Part shown: piece after piece, positions 41,756-50,371 of the stretch
How the letters are laid out: each line of letters starts with the position of its first letter
Numbering within the stretch: the stretch's first letter is position 1
NCBI GenBank assembly: GCA_964482225.1
Contig: CAYZWT010000007.1
Location: forward strand, 1 to 64,000
DNA: 64,000 bases
Reading direction: 5' to 3'
Source of the DNA: UBA1429 sp964482225
Lineage (GTDB): Bacteria > Chloroflexota > Anaerolineae > UBA1429
Program-made: the position numbers and the translations under genes
The notes under the pieces: generated by a model
Databases searched by the model: none
What the model was told of the DNA's origin: nothing
What the model saw: only the letters and a program-made list of their open reading frames with translations

Positions 41756-43834
41756 ATGGCCCAAGTAACCGGACATCTGCGCGAGGATGCCACCTATGGC
41801 GAAAAGGTCGTGCTGGAACGCCTGCGCACCCGGCTTCCGCCCCGCTTTCACATCTATGTAGAGTGTCCGATCGCTGGGGGACACCTGCCGCGCTTTCCTG
41901 ATTTAGTCGTGCTGACCGATGGTGGTGTAGTAGTGCTTGAGGTCAAGGACTGGGTGCAACTCCTGGAGTGCACGCGCGACAATGTGCTTGTGCGCCCGCG
42001 ACAGGGACAGCCCATGTGGCATCGCAACCCGGTCATGCAGGCCTACAGCTGTGCTACCGCCTTGTCGCGCCAACTGGAGGTCGTAACGTTGCAGCGCGGA
42101 CAGAGGCGCCGCAGAGTCCCTTGGGGCTATGCCGCCGTACTGCCCAATCTCAAGGCAGCCACAGGCTTGAGCCATCTCAAGCAGCTCTGGGGCGATCACT
42201 TGGTGCTATCGCTGGACGACCTGGAGAGCCAAGATACCGCTGAGGCGCTGCACCGGATCCTGCCGGAGCGGATATTGCACCTCACCCCGGAAGAGAAGGA
42301 CTTGATCCGGCGAGTCATCTATCCTGTGGTTCGCATTGAGGCCCCTACCCCCGAGCGCCCCAGTATCTTGCTGGACGAAGCGCAGGAGCAAATCGTGGCC
42401 GAGGCCCCGGGGGCCCTCGTGGCCACAGAACCGGTTAAAGAACCACAAACGCGCCAGGCTGCCCTCCTCACGCTCGATGAAGCCGTTCAGGAGCAGGATG
42501 CGCTACCCGCAGAGGCTGCCCACATCGTCCACAGCGGCGCCGTGCGTTTGGTGCGCGGCGTGGCGGGCAGCGGCAAGACGCTGGTGCTCACCCAGCGGGC
42601 ACGCTACCTGGCGGCGCAATACCCCGAGTGGCGCATCTGCGTCCTGAGCTATAACAGAGCCCTGGCGGATGCCTTGCGAGAGAACCTGGCGGACGCGGAC
42701 GGTTCGATTCGGGTCAACACCTTTCACGCCATCTGTCGCGAGCTCTGGATGCAGGCTTTTCGAGGCGCCTGGCGCGATCCGATCCAGCCCGAAGCATGGG
42801 CGCGCGGGCACGCCGAGGAGTGGGAGATCATCCAGCGCCTGGGCCCAGAGTACGTGGCAGACGAGATCACCTGGTGCAAAGAGGCCGGCGTGGGGACCAA
42901 GAGCGAGTATCTGGCCACCGAGCGCAGGGGCCGGAGAGTGGCCTTGCACACCTCGCAGCGTGAGGATCTCTGGGCCGTAATGGTCGCTTACCAGCAATAC
43001 CTGGACGAAAACCGTCTACACGACTGGCCCGATGTGCCCGCCCGCGTCTGGCAGGCCCTGGGGAAAGGTCGGATCAAGGCTCCGCAGTATGACGCCGTGT
43101 TAGTGGACGAGGCCCAGGACATGGCCCCGATCTGGATGCGCGTCATATCGCGCATGGTACGGCCAGGCGGCTTGCTCTTTCTGGCGGACGACCCCTCGCA
43201 GAGCATCTACCGATTCTACTCCTGGCGCGAAAAAGGCGTTCACGTCGTCGGGCGCACCCGCTGGTTGCGTGTGCCCTATCGCAACACGCGCGAGATCTAT
43301 CGGGCCGCCTACGAGGTAATCCGTGGAGACGAGGTGCTGGTGCAGCAACTCGGCGAGAGCGGGCGTTTGATGGAGCCCGACCTGGCATCCGAGAGCCTGG
43401 TCGAGGGCTCCAGACCCATCCTGCAACGATTCGCCTCCCAAGCCGATGAGGATGCATGGATCCGGCGTGAGGTCGCAACCCTCATGTCATCCGGCCTGCG
43501 TCCGGGCCAAATCGCCGTACTGGCGCGCCACCGCAGCCAGGAAGACCGCCTGGCCCGTAGCTTGCGCGATACCGGCGTCATGGTTGCTACCATGCACCGC
43601 CTCAAAGGGCTCGAATTCGAGGCCGTCTTTTTGACCGAGATGCAGACTACATTCCAGGAGGCCGCCACTCCCGAGGCTGAGTCCGCCGAGCGCCGCCTGG
43701 TCTACATGGCCATGACCCGCGCCCGCAGGCGGCTCTACCTCAGCTACCAGGGGCGCTGGCCCGAGCAACTGGATGCGATGCGCGCCTGTGCAGACGAAAC
43801 GCCAGGCCAGGAGAAGGCTTCCTGGCCCCGATAG
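41756..43834 (+). CDS. NERD nuclease-domain / UvrD-like SF1 helicase
   Basis: A 692-residue fusion. The N-terminal NERD domain (about 1-130) has a PD-(D/E)XK-type core: RFPDLVVLTDGG then VVVLEVKDW, giving Asp and E.K. The SF1A helicase follows: Walker A GVAGSGKTLVLT with Lys274, Walker B in VLVDEAQDMAPIW, motif III in LFLADDPSQSIYRFYSWR, and motif VI in LVYMAMTRARRRLYLSY. The ATG at 41756 follows AGGAGGGAGG and lies after the promoter. Such fusions are thought to process DNA in repair or phage defence, though few are characterised. The gene stands alone after ppdK and is visibly less GC-rich. Confidence 0.9.
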   Translation: MAQVTGHLREDATYGEKVVLERLRTRLPPRFHIYVECPIAGGHLPRFPDLVVLTDGGVVVLEVKDWVQLLECTRDNVLVRPRQGQPMWHRNPVMQAYSCATALSRQLEVVTLQRGQRRRRVPWGYAAVLPNLKAATGLSHLKQLWGDHLVLSLDDLESQDTAEALHRILPERILHLTPEEKDLIRRVIYPVVRIEAPTPERPSILLDEAQEQIVAEAPGALVATEPVKEPQTRQAALLTLDEAVQEQDALPAEAAHIVHSGAVRLVRGVAGSGKTLVLTQRARYLAAQYPEWRICVLSYNRALADALRENLADADGSIRVNTFHAICRELWMQAFRGAWRDPIQPEAWARGHAEEWEIIQRLGPEYVADEITWCKEAGVGTKSEYLATERRGRRVALHTSQREDLWAVMVAYQQYLDENRLHDWPDVPARVWQALGKGRIKAPQYDAVLVDEAQDMAPIWMRVISRMVRPGGLLFLADDPSQSIYRFYSWREKGVHVVGRTRWLRVPYRNTREIYRAAYEVIRGDEVLVQQLGESGRLMEPDLASESLVEGSRPILQRFASQADEDAWIRREVATLMSSGLRPGQIAVLARHRSQEDRLARSLRDTGVMVATMHRLKGLEFEAVFLTEMQTTFQEAATPEAESAERRLVYMAMTRARRRLYLSYQGRWPEQLDAMRACADETPGQEKASWPR

Positions 43835-43864
43835 CCTGGCGTCGCTACGAGCCGAACTGCCGGA

Positions 43865-44350
43865 CTAGATGCGCTTGGCCGGAACAGACATCTGGGTGCG
43901 GATCTTTTGGGCGAGCTCCTCAGCTCCCACGATCTGCCGGTACTGTACCCGCAGATTCCCTTCACCTCGGGCGCTGACAATCAGAGTGCCATAGCCCATC
44001 AATCTCCCCAGGATGCCGCGCCTGACCTCGACCCTGTCCACATGGTTCAGCGCCGGCGACATACTCTTGTGGGGGAACAGGCCCGCCTCGCAGAGAAGCC
44101 GTTCGTCTGTCAGCACCAGCTTGGTGGTACGCCACATAGCCACGGACGAAACCAGCTTCCAGAGCCCGATGATGCCGACCAGATACCCCAGCATGGAGAC
44201 CCAGTCCGCAACCGACTGCGGTATGGAGATAATCACAAGGACGACGCCCACCACAAACACGATGGCGGGTATGATCACCGAGGCAGCGTGAATCTTGGCT
44301 GTTGCGAGGACATTCTCCCCCGGACGCAAGGTCGTCTCCACGTTCTTCAT
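43865..44350 (-). CDS. Membrane-anchored bacterial PH-domain protein (paralogue 1)
   Basis: A 161-residue protein with two membrane helices near residues 22-42 and 48-68 (ASVIIPAIVFVVGVVLVII) and a C-terminal bacterial PH domain (about 70-155), seen in TTKLVLTDERLLCEAG, in ALNHVDRVEVRRGILGRLMG and in YGTLIVSARGEGNLRV. The family is membrane-associated and of unclear function. GGAAGG lies just before the ATG at 44350. A very good promoter is 180 nt upstream. Its nearest relative is the next PH gene at 44783, same strand. Confidence 0.85.
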   Translation of the reverse strand: MKNVETTLRPGENVLATAKIHAASVIIPAIVFVVGVVLVIISIPQSVADWVSMLGYLVGIIGLWKLVSSVAMWRTTKLVLTDERLLCEAGLFPHKSMSPALNHVDRVEVRRGILGRLMGYGTLIVSARGEGNLRVQYRQIVGAEELAQKIRTQMSVPAKRI

Positions 44351-44531
44351 TCTGCGCCTTCCTTCCATTGGCGGCTGCCAGGCAGCCTTGATGCATGGTA
44401 TGAGCAGATCGCGCGCAATGGCCCCACCGGAGGCCCCTGCTCGAACGGTTTGGGCAGCCGATCTTTTCGCGGCTACGCGGATCGGTCTTCCAGCGCGATC
44501 CCATTCTGGTCCGATTTATGGTAACAATGCA

Positions 44532-44560
44532 ATTATACGTCCAGTTCCTTTTTTTGTCAT
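44532..44560 (-). promoter_or_regulatory. Sigma70 promoter of PH-domain gene 1
   Basis: ATGACA (44555-44560), 17-nt spacer, TATAAT (44532-44537) on the minus strand. The rest of the 430-bp gap between the two PH genes holds only a terminator and unassigned sequence. Confidence 0.8.
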
Positions 44561-44690
44561 TGTCCGCAGAATCGCGCGAAATCACCGGAGAATGGCGCGA
44601 AATGCGCTCTTGTAGAAGCGGATCAGACCATTTTGATTCCAGTTGCCGCAAGGGGCTGGCTGGCAGGGGAAGAGCGCATGACCATTGATA

Positions 44691-44737
44691 CAAAGCGCCA
44701 GGCCTGACCGGCGCGAATCGCCGATCTAGCCTGGCGC
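44691..44737 (-). terminator. Terminator of PH-domain gene 2
   Basis: On the minus strand GCGCCAGGC and GCCTGGCGC (44729-44737 and 44695-44703) enclose an inner CGGCG/CGCCG stem, and TTTGT follows. It lies 46 nt past the stop at 44783. Confidence 0.6.
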
Positions 44738-44782
44738 ACATATCTACTATCTACCTGTGCTGCCGCGCGGGCGATGCGACGT

Positions 44783-45250
44783 TTATTGACTTGCCATCTG
44801 GTCGCGAATCTGTTGGGCCAGCTTTTCGACGTCAGCGATGTGGCGAAAAACCACATTCTGATTGCCAAAGCCGCGAGCCGTCACCACCAGGTTGCCATAG
44901 CCCATCAGCCGCGCCTGGGGGCCCCTCTTGGCACCGACGCGATCCACATGGCCGATCACGACATCCAGCTTGGTGCGGCCAGAGGGGCCGTTCTCGGCGA
45001 TGAGCCTCTGGTTGGTGAGCACCAAGCTGGTGCTGCGCCGCACTCTCAGGCTATGGATCGTTCGCCAGATCCCTATCGCCATCAGCACCAAAGAGGAGAA
45101 CTGAAGCAGCTCTGCATCCTTTGGCGTCACGAAATACATGATGACACCGATCAGAAATACGACAATCGGCGAGATCAAAGCCGCCAAGTGCAGCTTGGCT
45201 TTGGCCACCACATGCTCGCCATCGTGAAGAGCGACACCGATCTTTTCCAC
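44783..45250 (-). CDS. Membrane-anchored bacterial PH-domain protein (paralogue 2)
   Basis: A 155-residue protein laid out as paralogue 1: two membrane helices (about 24-44, 53-70; LISPIVVFLIGVIMYFV) and a PH domain with STSLVLTNQRLIAENG, then GHVDRVGAKRGPQARLMGYG and the end DVEKLAQQIRDQMASQ. It shares HVDRV..(K)RG...RLMGYG.L.V.ARG.GN with paralogue 1. The start is a GTG at 45250 because AAAGGAAGG lies 5 nt upstream; the frame runs open to 45406 without that support. It has its own terminator, so the two paralogues are separate units. Confidence 0.82.
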   Translation of the reverse strand: MEKIGVALHDGEHVVAKAKLHLAALISPIVVFLIGVIMYFVTPKDAELLQFSSLVLMAIGIWRTIHSLRVRRSTSLVLTNQRLIAENGPSGRTKLDVVIGHVDRVGAKRGPQARLMGYGNLVVTARGFGNQNVVFRHIADVEKLAQQIRDQMASQ

Positions 45251-45512
45251 TCGAACCTTCCTTTCAGCAGGGGACTGTGCCATACAGCCCATATACGAGC
45301 ACGAATACGAGGTCTGCACATGCCCGCTCCGGCGCACCGGCCCAACCTGCTCGAGTACCCGGGCCGGCCACCCGGCCGACGTGGCAGCATAAAAGTCAGT
45401 ATACACCGGATTCCAGGAGCTGTCGCATCGGCAGGAGCATGGTGTGTGGCATTCATGCCCAGATTGGCGAGCTCACTTCAATGGTGGCTTCGAAAGAGGA
45501 GGCTCCCTATCC

Positions 45513-45567
45513 GGTATGATTATCAATTGAGTGACCCATCCGCGTTCGGTACGATTATCATTTGAGT
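45513..45567. repeat. Direct repeat of 20 bp, 35-bp period
   Basis: GGTATGATTATCAATTGAGT (45513-45532) and GGTACGATTATCATTTGAGT (45548-45567) differ at two bases. Just beyond is TTGACA/TGTCAA (45567-45586) as a 6-bp inverted repeat. The site lies in the 460-bp gap upstream of PH gene 2 and downstream of the glycosyltransferase gene. AT-rich repeats about 3.3 helical turns apart suggest regulator binding. I see nothing else in the gap apart from a short hairpin at 45617-45630. Confidence 0.55.
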
Positions 45568-45711
45568 TGACACGGGGTCTTGTCAAAATCGGGATTATGT
45601 ATACCCAGTCTCCGGCCAGAGGCACCTCTGCCTTGAGCCGAGTAGTGGGGCGCATACGCGCCAGATTGAGGCAAGGCATAGTTGACATGCAGGGACCCTG
45701 ATGGGCGCGCC

Positions 45712-47664
45712 CTATTCCCCCAATCGCACGGCCAACACCTGCAACGCGTCGCCCCCATCGGGGAGCAGCGCGCGCTCGATGGTATCCGAGGTATACAGCC
45801 CCACCACCAGCGCGCCCGTTTCCGGCGCGGCCAGATCGGGGATGGTGAGAGTGTGCCGATCCAGCACCAGATCGCCCGGTTGCCAGGTGGTGGTGGGGCG
45901 TGTGCCCCAAACAGGCGCACCATCGTGCTGGGCCAGCAGGCGGCCATCCTGGCCCAACAGGTGTATGAACACGGTATAGCCCTGGGGCGCCACCTCTATC
46001 GCCTCCCAAAGCAGGGTCAGCGCGAGCTCAGCCCCCGTGTGCAGGCGCAGGGGTTGGGCTGCATCCCCCGCCGGGGCGCCATCCACGGCCAGGTGATAGC
46101 CGCGCAAGAGGGCCGCGCCCGGCCAGGATGCCTCCAAAGGCTGCATGGCCGCAAGGGTGCTCTCCAGCGGGATATAGGCGTACAGCGTGTGGTAGTTGTG
46201 TTGCCAGCGCCCTTGCAACAGGGCATGGTACGTCAGCCAGTGGTCCACCGCGCCGTCGCGGTCCCAACCTGGGCTGCGCAGGGGCACAAACCAGATGCGC
46301 TCGTAGGAGAAGGCCAGGTTGGCCACCTCGGCCTCGATCTCGTCTCTGGACAGGCCGGGCCCCTGGGGCTGCATGGCGTAGGCGATGGGAACGTCCCGCA
46401 GATAGTAGCCCCAGCAGGGATCGGGAAAGTTGGCCAGAAACAGGTCGCCCGCGCGGGCCTGGGCGGCTATGTGGGCTGCCGTGGGCCGATAGCCCACCGA
46501 ACGCGACCCGGCGCCCGCGTCGCGATAGTAGCGGCCAAGCTGCCAGCCGTTGATGCCCACGATCAGCGCCAGCAGAGCCAGGGCCGCGATCCGGCCCAGG
46601 CGCGCCCGCCGCCAGAGGGTATCCAGGCCGGAGGCGAGCAGCATCCAGAAGGCAGGCGCCGCCACGGCGGCATAGTAGGCGTTGAATGTGGCCCGCACCA
46701 AGCGCACCGCCCAGATGCCCAGCAACGCACCTGCCGCCCAACTGCCCAAGAGCAGGGCCAGGGGCCGGTCGCGGCGCCAGAGGGCCACCCAGCCCAGCGC
46801 TGCCAGAGCCCAGCCGCCCAAGGTCAGGCAGAGCGCCAGGCCGGGCGCCATGCCCGCGCCGGCCATCAGCCAGGCGCCGGTCTCGACCCAGTGTCCCAGC
46901 AGCGCGGGCCGCGCCGGATCGCCGAGCTGCCCCGCCGCCACCAGCCCCGGCCACATGGCCAGCAGCCAGGGCGCAAAGAGCAGGCCCGCCAGCAGCACGG
47001 CCCCACCCCACGGCAGGAGCAGGCGCCGCCGGTCGCGCTGCGCCAGGACATACACGGCGTGGGCCGCCAGTGCGAACGCGCCGTGGTAAAAGCCATAGAT
47101 GCACAAGGCGCACAGGCCCGCATAGGCCAGCCACCAGCCCCAGCCGCCCCGCCGCACGGCGCGCAACAGCGCCAGGCTGGCCGCCACGGCTGCCAGGGCT
47201 GCCAGGGTGGGCTGGTTGCGCACATCCTGAGAGAGCCACACCAGCCCCTGCGTCACGGCGGCCAGCCCCGCCAACCACAGCGCGGGGCGGCGGCCCAGGG
47301 TCTCGCGGCCCAGTTGCCAGAGCAGGGCCACCAGGGCAATGCCCATGAGGGCCGAGGGCAGCCGCAGGGCGAACTCGCCCTGGCCCAAGAAGGACATGAT
47401 GCCGTGCAACAGATAATAGTGCAGTGGGGAATGGGGGTCGCCCTCGCGCAGCAGCGCAGGCGCGATCTCGGCCAGAGGGATACGGGCAAAGAGATAGGAA
47501 AAGGCCTCGTCGCCGCGCAGCTCTTGGGCGCCCAGGCGATAGAGCCGCAGTCCCCCGGCAAGGAGCAAGGCCAGCCAGGGCAGCGCCGCGCAACAGACCC
47601 GCAACAGGCGACCGGCAGGGGCATTCTCGACGCGAGCCGAAAGACAAGGGCCTGGCAGAGAGAT
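45712..47664 (-). CDS. GT-C family membrane glycosyltransferase (ArnT/PMT-like)
   Basis: A protein of about 650 residues with some 11 membrane helices and a C-terminal outer domain of about 170 residues. The first outer loop carries LRGDEAFSYLF, the DE motif that binds the lipid-linked sugar donor in GT39/GT83 enzymes. The start is uncertain: no ATG, GTG or TTG lies at a sensible place. AGGAGG at 47671-47676 (minus strand) is 6 nt before an ATC at 47664-47662, so a rare ATC start, a CTG nine bases later, or a start inside the upstream gene are the options. It probably glycosylates a surface lipid or protein. Third gene after pgi and the SixA gene. Confidence 0.82.
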   Translation of the reverse strand: MSLPGPCLSARVENAPAGRLLRVCCAALPWLALLLAGGLRLYRLGAQELRGDEAFSYLFARIPLAEIAPALLREGDPHSPLHYYLLHGIMSFLGQGEFALRLPSALMGIALVALLWQLGRETLGRRPALWLAGLAAVTQGLVWLSQDVRNQPTLAALAAVAASLALLRAVRRGGWGWWLAYAGLCALCIYGFYHGAFALAAHAVYVLAQRDRRRLLLPWGGAVLLAGLLFAPWLLAMWPGLVAAGQLGDPARPALLGHWVETGAWLMAGAGMAPGLALCLTLGGWALAALGWVALWRRDRPLALLLGSWAAGALLGIWAVRLVRATFNAYYAAVAAPAFWMLLASGLDTLWRRARLGRIAALALLALIVGINGWQLGRYYRDAGAGSRSVGYRPTAAHIAAQARAGDLFLANFPDPCWGYYLRDVPIAYAMQPQGPGLSRDEIEAEVANLAFSYERIWFVPLRSPGWDRDGAVDHWLTYHALLQGRWQHNYHTLYAYIPLESTLAAMQPLEASWPGAALLRGYHLAVDGAPAGDAAQPLRLHTGAELALTLLWEAIEVAPQGYTVFIHLLGQDGRLLAQHDGAPVWGTRPTTTWQPGDLVLDRHTLTIPDLAAPETGALVVGLYTSDTIERALLPDGGDALQVLAVRLGE

Positions 47665-47714
47665 GGCAGACCTCCTCTTGATCGCGCCCCGCCGCGAGAG
47701 GGGCGCTTGCCGGG

Positions 47715-48218
47715 CTATTCGCCCGGCGCCCGCAAGGCCCTGGGCTCCAGCCGGAAACGTTCCTGGGCTTCCGTCGCCAGGCTCAGGTCCCCCCAGCGAT
47801 CCAGGGCCAGGGCGAGGCACACGGTCTCGCCGGTGGCAAGGGGGAGCCGGGGGAGGCCCAAGGTCCAGAGCAGGTTCTCCAACGTGGGGTTGTGGCCGAC
47901 CAACAGCACAGACGCCACGCCATCCGGCAGGCCGCGCAACACGCCCAAACACTGGAGCGGCCCGCCCTCATAGATAGTCTCTTCTTGGCGGATCTCTTCC
48001 TCATAGCCCCAGGCGCGGGCCACGCGGCGGGCGGTAGCCCGGGCCCGACGCGCCGTCGAACTGACGATCAGGTCGGGGGGCGCGGCCCGTTCAGCCAACG
48101 CGCGACCCAGCAGGCGGGCATCGCGCTTGCCCCGCCCGGTCAGGCCGCGCTCGTGATCGTTGGCTTCTGGCTCGTCCCAACGCGATTTGCAGTGCCGCAT
48201 GACATACAGAGTGCACAT
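47715..48218 (-). CDS. SixA-type phosphohistidine phosphatase
   Basis: A 167-residue histidine phosphatase of the SixA branch. The N-terminal active-site motif is YVMRHCKSRWDEP with Arg8-His9; the usual Gly or Ala after RH is Cys here. The second His is in LLVGHNPTLENLLW near 107. LTGRGKRDARLLGRAL and LIVSSTARRARATARR are family segments. Such enzymes remove phosphate from phospho-His proteins or small molecules. It lies 24 nt after pgi and 50 nt before the glycosyltransferase gene. Confidence 0.88.
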   Translation of the reverse strand: MCTLYVMRHCKSRWDEPEANDHERGLTGRGKRDARLLGRALAERAAPPDLIVSSTARRARATARRVARAWGYEEEIRQEETIYEGGPLQCLGVLRGLPDGVASVLLVGHNPTLENLLWTLGLPRLPLATGETVCLALALDRWGDLSLATEAQERFRLEPRALRAPGE

Positions 48219-48242
48219 CTTGCCCCCTGCCCCGCCGTGGGG

Positions 48243-49976
48243 CTATGCCAATGCCTGGTTCAGCGCGCGCTCCAGCTCGCCCAGTCCCTCGTCCACGCTA
48301 CCTTGGAGATCCACGCGCACCACGCGGCGCTCCCGGTCGCGCAACGCGGCCAGGTCGCCGGCAGCCTGGCTGGCCTTGAGCACGCCAAAGCTATAGCCGC
48401 GGCCGGGGATCTCGAGATCCAGCTCGCCGGTATGCGTGATCTGCAGAAACAGCCCTGTATTGGGGCCACCCTTGTGAATCTGGCCGGTGCTGTGCAAAAA
48501 GCGCGGGCCAAAGCCCACGGTCACGGCCAGGCCCAGCCTCTCGCCGATGGCCTGGCGGATGCGCTGCAACGCCGCCTCGTTGGCCTCGTTGCGATCCACA
48601 TAGGCCATGAGCGCCACATAGTCGCCCGGGCGCGCCCCGCCCAGGAACTGCTCCAGGTAGGCAGTGATTGTGTCTGCCTGCGCCTCACCCCTATACACGG
48701 CCAGGCGCCCCTCGCGCAGAGCCGGCTTGGCGGCGTCGAGTTGGCCCGTCTCCTCATAGCGCTCCAGGGCCTGCAAAGCCCGCTCCTTGGCGGCATCCAC
48801 ATTCGGCTGGTCAAAGGGGTTGATGCTCAGCAGATAGCCGGCGATGGCGGTGGCAAACTCCCAGCGAAAGAACTCGCCCCCCAAGTCATAGGGATCATCC
48901 AAGGGGAGCGCCACCACAGGGTGCCCGGCCTCGGCCAGGCGCGCCGCCAGGTCATCGGTAGCCTCGTTCGCATCATCCCGACGCCGCACGTACACGAACA
49001 GCCGATCCTCCCCATAGCGCGCCAGGTCCATGGGCGGCTCGCCCTCCACGGGCACAATGCCTTTGCCGTCCTTGCCGGTGCTCTCGGCGATCAACTGCTC
49101 CACCCACCAGCCCATCGAGGCCAGGCTGGGCGAGGTGAGCAAGGTGAGCTTGTCGCGCCCCTGGCGGGCGCAGGCGCCCAGGATAGCGCCCAGAACGGCG
49201 GCGGGGTTTTCGCGGTCGGGCACGCTGGCGCGACAGCGGTGAGCCATGGCCCGCGCGCTCCGCAGCAATCGGCGACAGTCCGCTCCGTTGAGGGCCGCAG
49301 GCACCAGGCCGAACAGCGAAAGGGCTGAATAGCGCCCCCCGACGTCGGGCGGGTTGATGTAGCAGGCGCGCAGCCCCTCGTCCTGGGCCAGGGTCGCCAG
49401 CGGGGTGCCCGGATCGGTGATGACGATAAAGTGTCGGGGCCACTCTCCCCCCACGATGGGCTCCAGTTGCCCAGCAAAGTACTCCATCAGCGTGCGGGTC
49501 TCGGCGGTGGTGCCCGATTTGCTGGCGGCGATGAACGCCGTGGCCTCCAAGTCATCCTGCCGTTCCACGCGAGCGATCTGTTCGGGATCCGTAGCATCCA
49601 GCACGGTGACATCAATCAGGCCGGGCGCGACGCCAAACACGCTGCGCAACACCTCGGGGGCCAGGCTACTGCCGCCCATGCCCAGCAGCAATGCCCGCCG
49701 GATGCCGGCGGCCTGCAACTCCAGGGCCAGGGCCTCCAGACGCGGCGTCTCGATGCGCATCGTATCGGGCAGATCCAGCCAGCCGAGGCGTTGCTCGATC
49801 TCGCGCGCCTCTTGCGGGTCGTCGCTCCACAGCTCGCCATGCCGGCCCCAGATGGCGTCGGATGCGCCCCTGGCCTCCAGTTGCGCCAGGGCCTCTTCGA
49901 CGGCCGCCGCACAGCTTCCCAGATGCAGCCAATGATCGCCGCTCGCGCGCTCCAATTGCTCTCGTATCGCCGCCAT
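48243..49976 (-). CDS. pgi: Glucose-6-phosphate isomerase (PGI part of transaldolase-PGI type)
   Basis: A 577-residue SIS-fold phosphoglucose isomerase that interconverts glucose-6-P and fructose-6-P. Seen directly: LLGMGGSSLAPEVLRSVFG near residue 98, AASKSGTTAETRTLMEYF near 147, GGRYSALSLFGLVPA near 205, and the C-terminal STGQIHKGGPNTGLF with the catalytic-type His/Lys. The protein is longer than PGI domains alone and resembles the C-terminal part of transaldolase-PGI fusions, including the linker WGRHGELWSDDPQEAREIEQ. No transaldolase domain precedes it. The ATG at 49976 follows GGGGAGT. It heads a three-gene operon with the SixA and glycosyltransferase genes. Confidence 0.9.
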   Translation of the reverse strand: MAAIREQLERASGDHWLHLGSCAAAVEEALAQLEARGASDAIWGRHGELWSDDPQEAREIEQRLGWLDLPDTMRIETPRLEALALELQAAGIRRALLLGMGGSSLAPEVLRSVFGVAPGLIDVTVLDATDPEQIARVERQDDLEATAFIAASKSGTTAETRTLMEYFAGQLEPIVGGEWPRHFIVITDPGTPLATLAQDEGLRACYINPPDVGGRYSALSLFGLVPAALNGADCRRLLRSARAMAHRCRASVPDRENPAAVLGAILGACARQGRDKLTLLTSPSLASMGWWVEQLIAESTGKDGKGIVPVEGEPPMDLARYGEDRLFVYVRRRDDANEATDDLAARLAEAGHPVVALPLDDPYDLGGEFFRWEFATAIAGYLLSINPFDQPNVDAAKERALQALERYEETGQLDAAKPALREGRLAVYRGEAQADTITAYLEQFLGGARPGDYVALMAYVDRNEANEAALQRIRQAIGERLGLAVTVGFGPRFLHSTGQIHKGGPNTGLFLQITHTGELDLEIPGRGYSFGVLKASQAAGDLAALRDRERRVVRVDLQGSVDEGLGELERALNQALA

Positions 49977-50019
49977 GTATACACTCCCCAGAATAGGTAT
50001 TGGCCTGCTATCGCCTCTG

Positions 50020-50048
50020 AAAGTATCACGTCCGCGCCAGCGCGTCAA
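50020..50048 (-). promoter_or_regulatory. Candidate promoter of pgi
   Basis: TTGACG (50043-50048), 17-nt spacer, TACTTT (50020-50025) on the minus strand. The -10 is weak. Confidence 0.5.
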
Positions 50049-50080
50049 AACGGATTGGCCAAGGATTGGCCATCTGGCCC

Positions 50081-50109
50081 TTGACATTGGGCTCCCGGTG
50101 GTTCATTAT
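50081..50109 (+). promoter_or_regulatory. Sigma70-like promoter of the solute-binding protein gene
   Basis: TTGACA (50081-50086), 17-nt spacer, CATTAT (50104-50109). The leader of about 255 nt contains a large hairpin. Confidence 0.6.
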
Positions 50110-50178
50110 GGAGATGAGCCAGCAGCCAAACGATAACAACCAGACCTATCTGCCCCATGAAGGAGGAGAGACGGTGTG

Positions 50179-50217
50179 AGCAAACGAGTCAATCGGAGAG
50201 CGATTGACTCGTTTGCT
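50179..50217 (+). other. 39-nt perfect hairpin in the solute-binding protein leader
   Basis: A perfect 17-bp stem with a 5-nt loop: arms AGCAAACGAGTCAATCG (50179-50195) and its complement (50201-50217). No T-run follows, so it is not a standard terminator. It could be an RNA structure shaping translation or stability, or a DNA operator. A ribosome-site-like AAGGAGGAG with GTG-TGA lies just before it (50159-50179). Confidence 0.7.
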
Positions 50218-50371
50218 GTTCGGCGGCCAGGTCGCTGCTACGCATCGCGCGCCACTCGTATGTAGAAAGGAGGTCCGGCGAGTAACGTCCCAATCCCGGC
50301 AGCCTCGACATGGCTTCTCTACCCCCACGGCTGCATTGCCTGGCTGTAGTGTATGTACAGGGAGGTATGTC

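Noticed and set aside
50108..50179. 23-codon ORF in the solute-binding protein leader
   Set aside because: Its ATG overlaps the predicted -10 box, so it would lie before the transcription start; no ribosome site.
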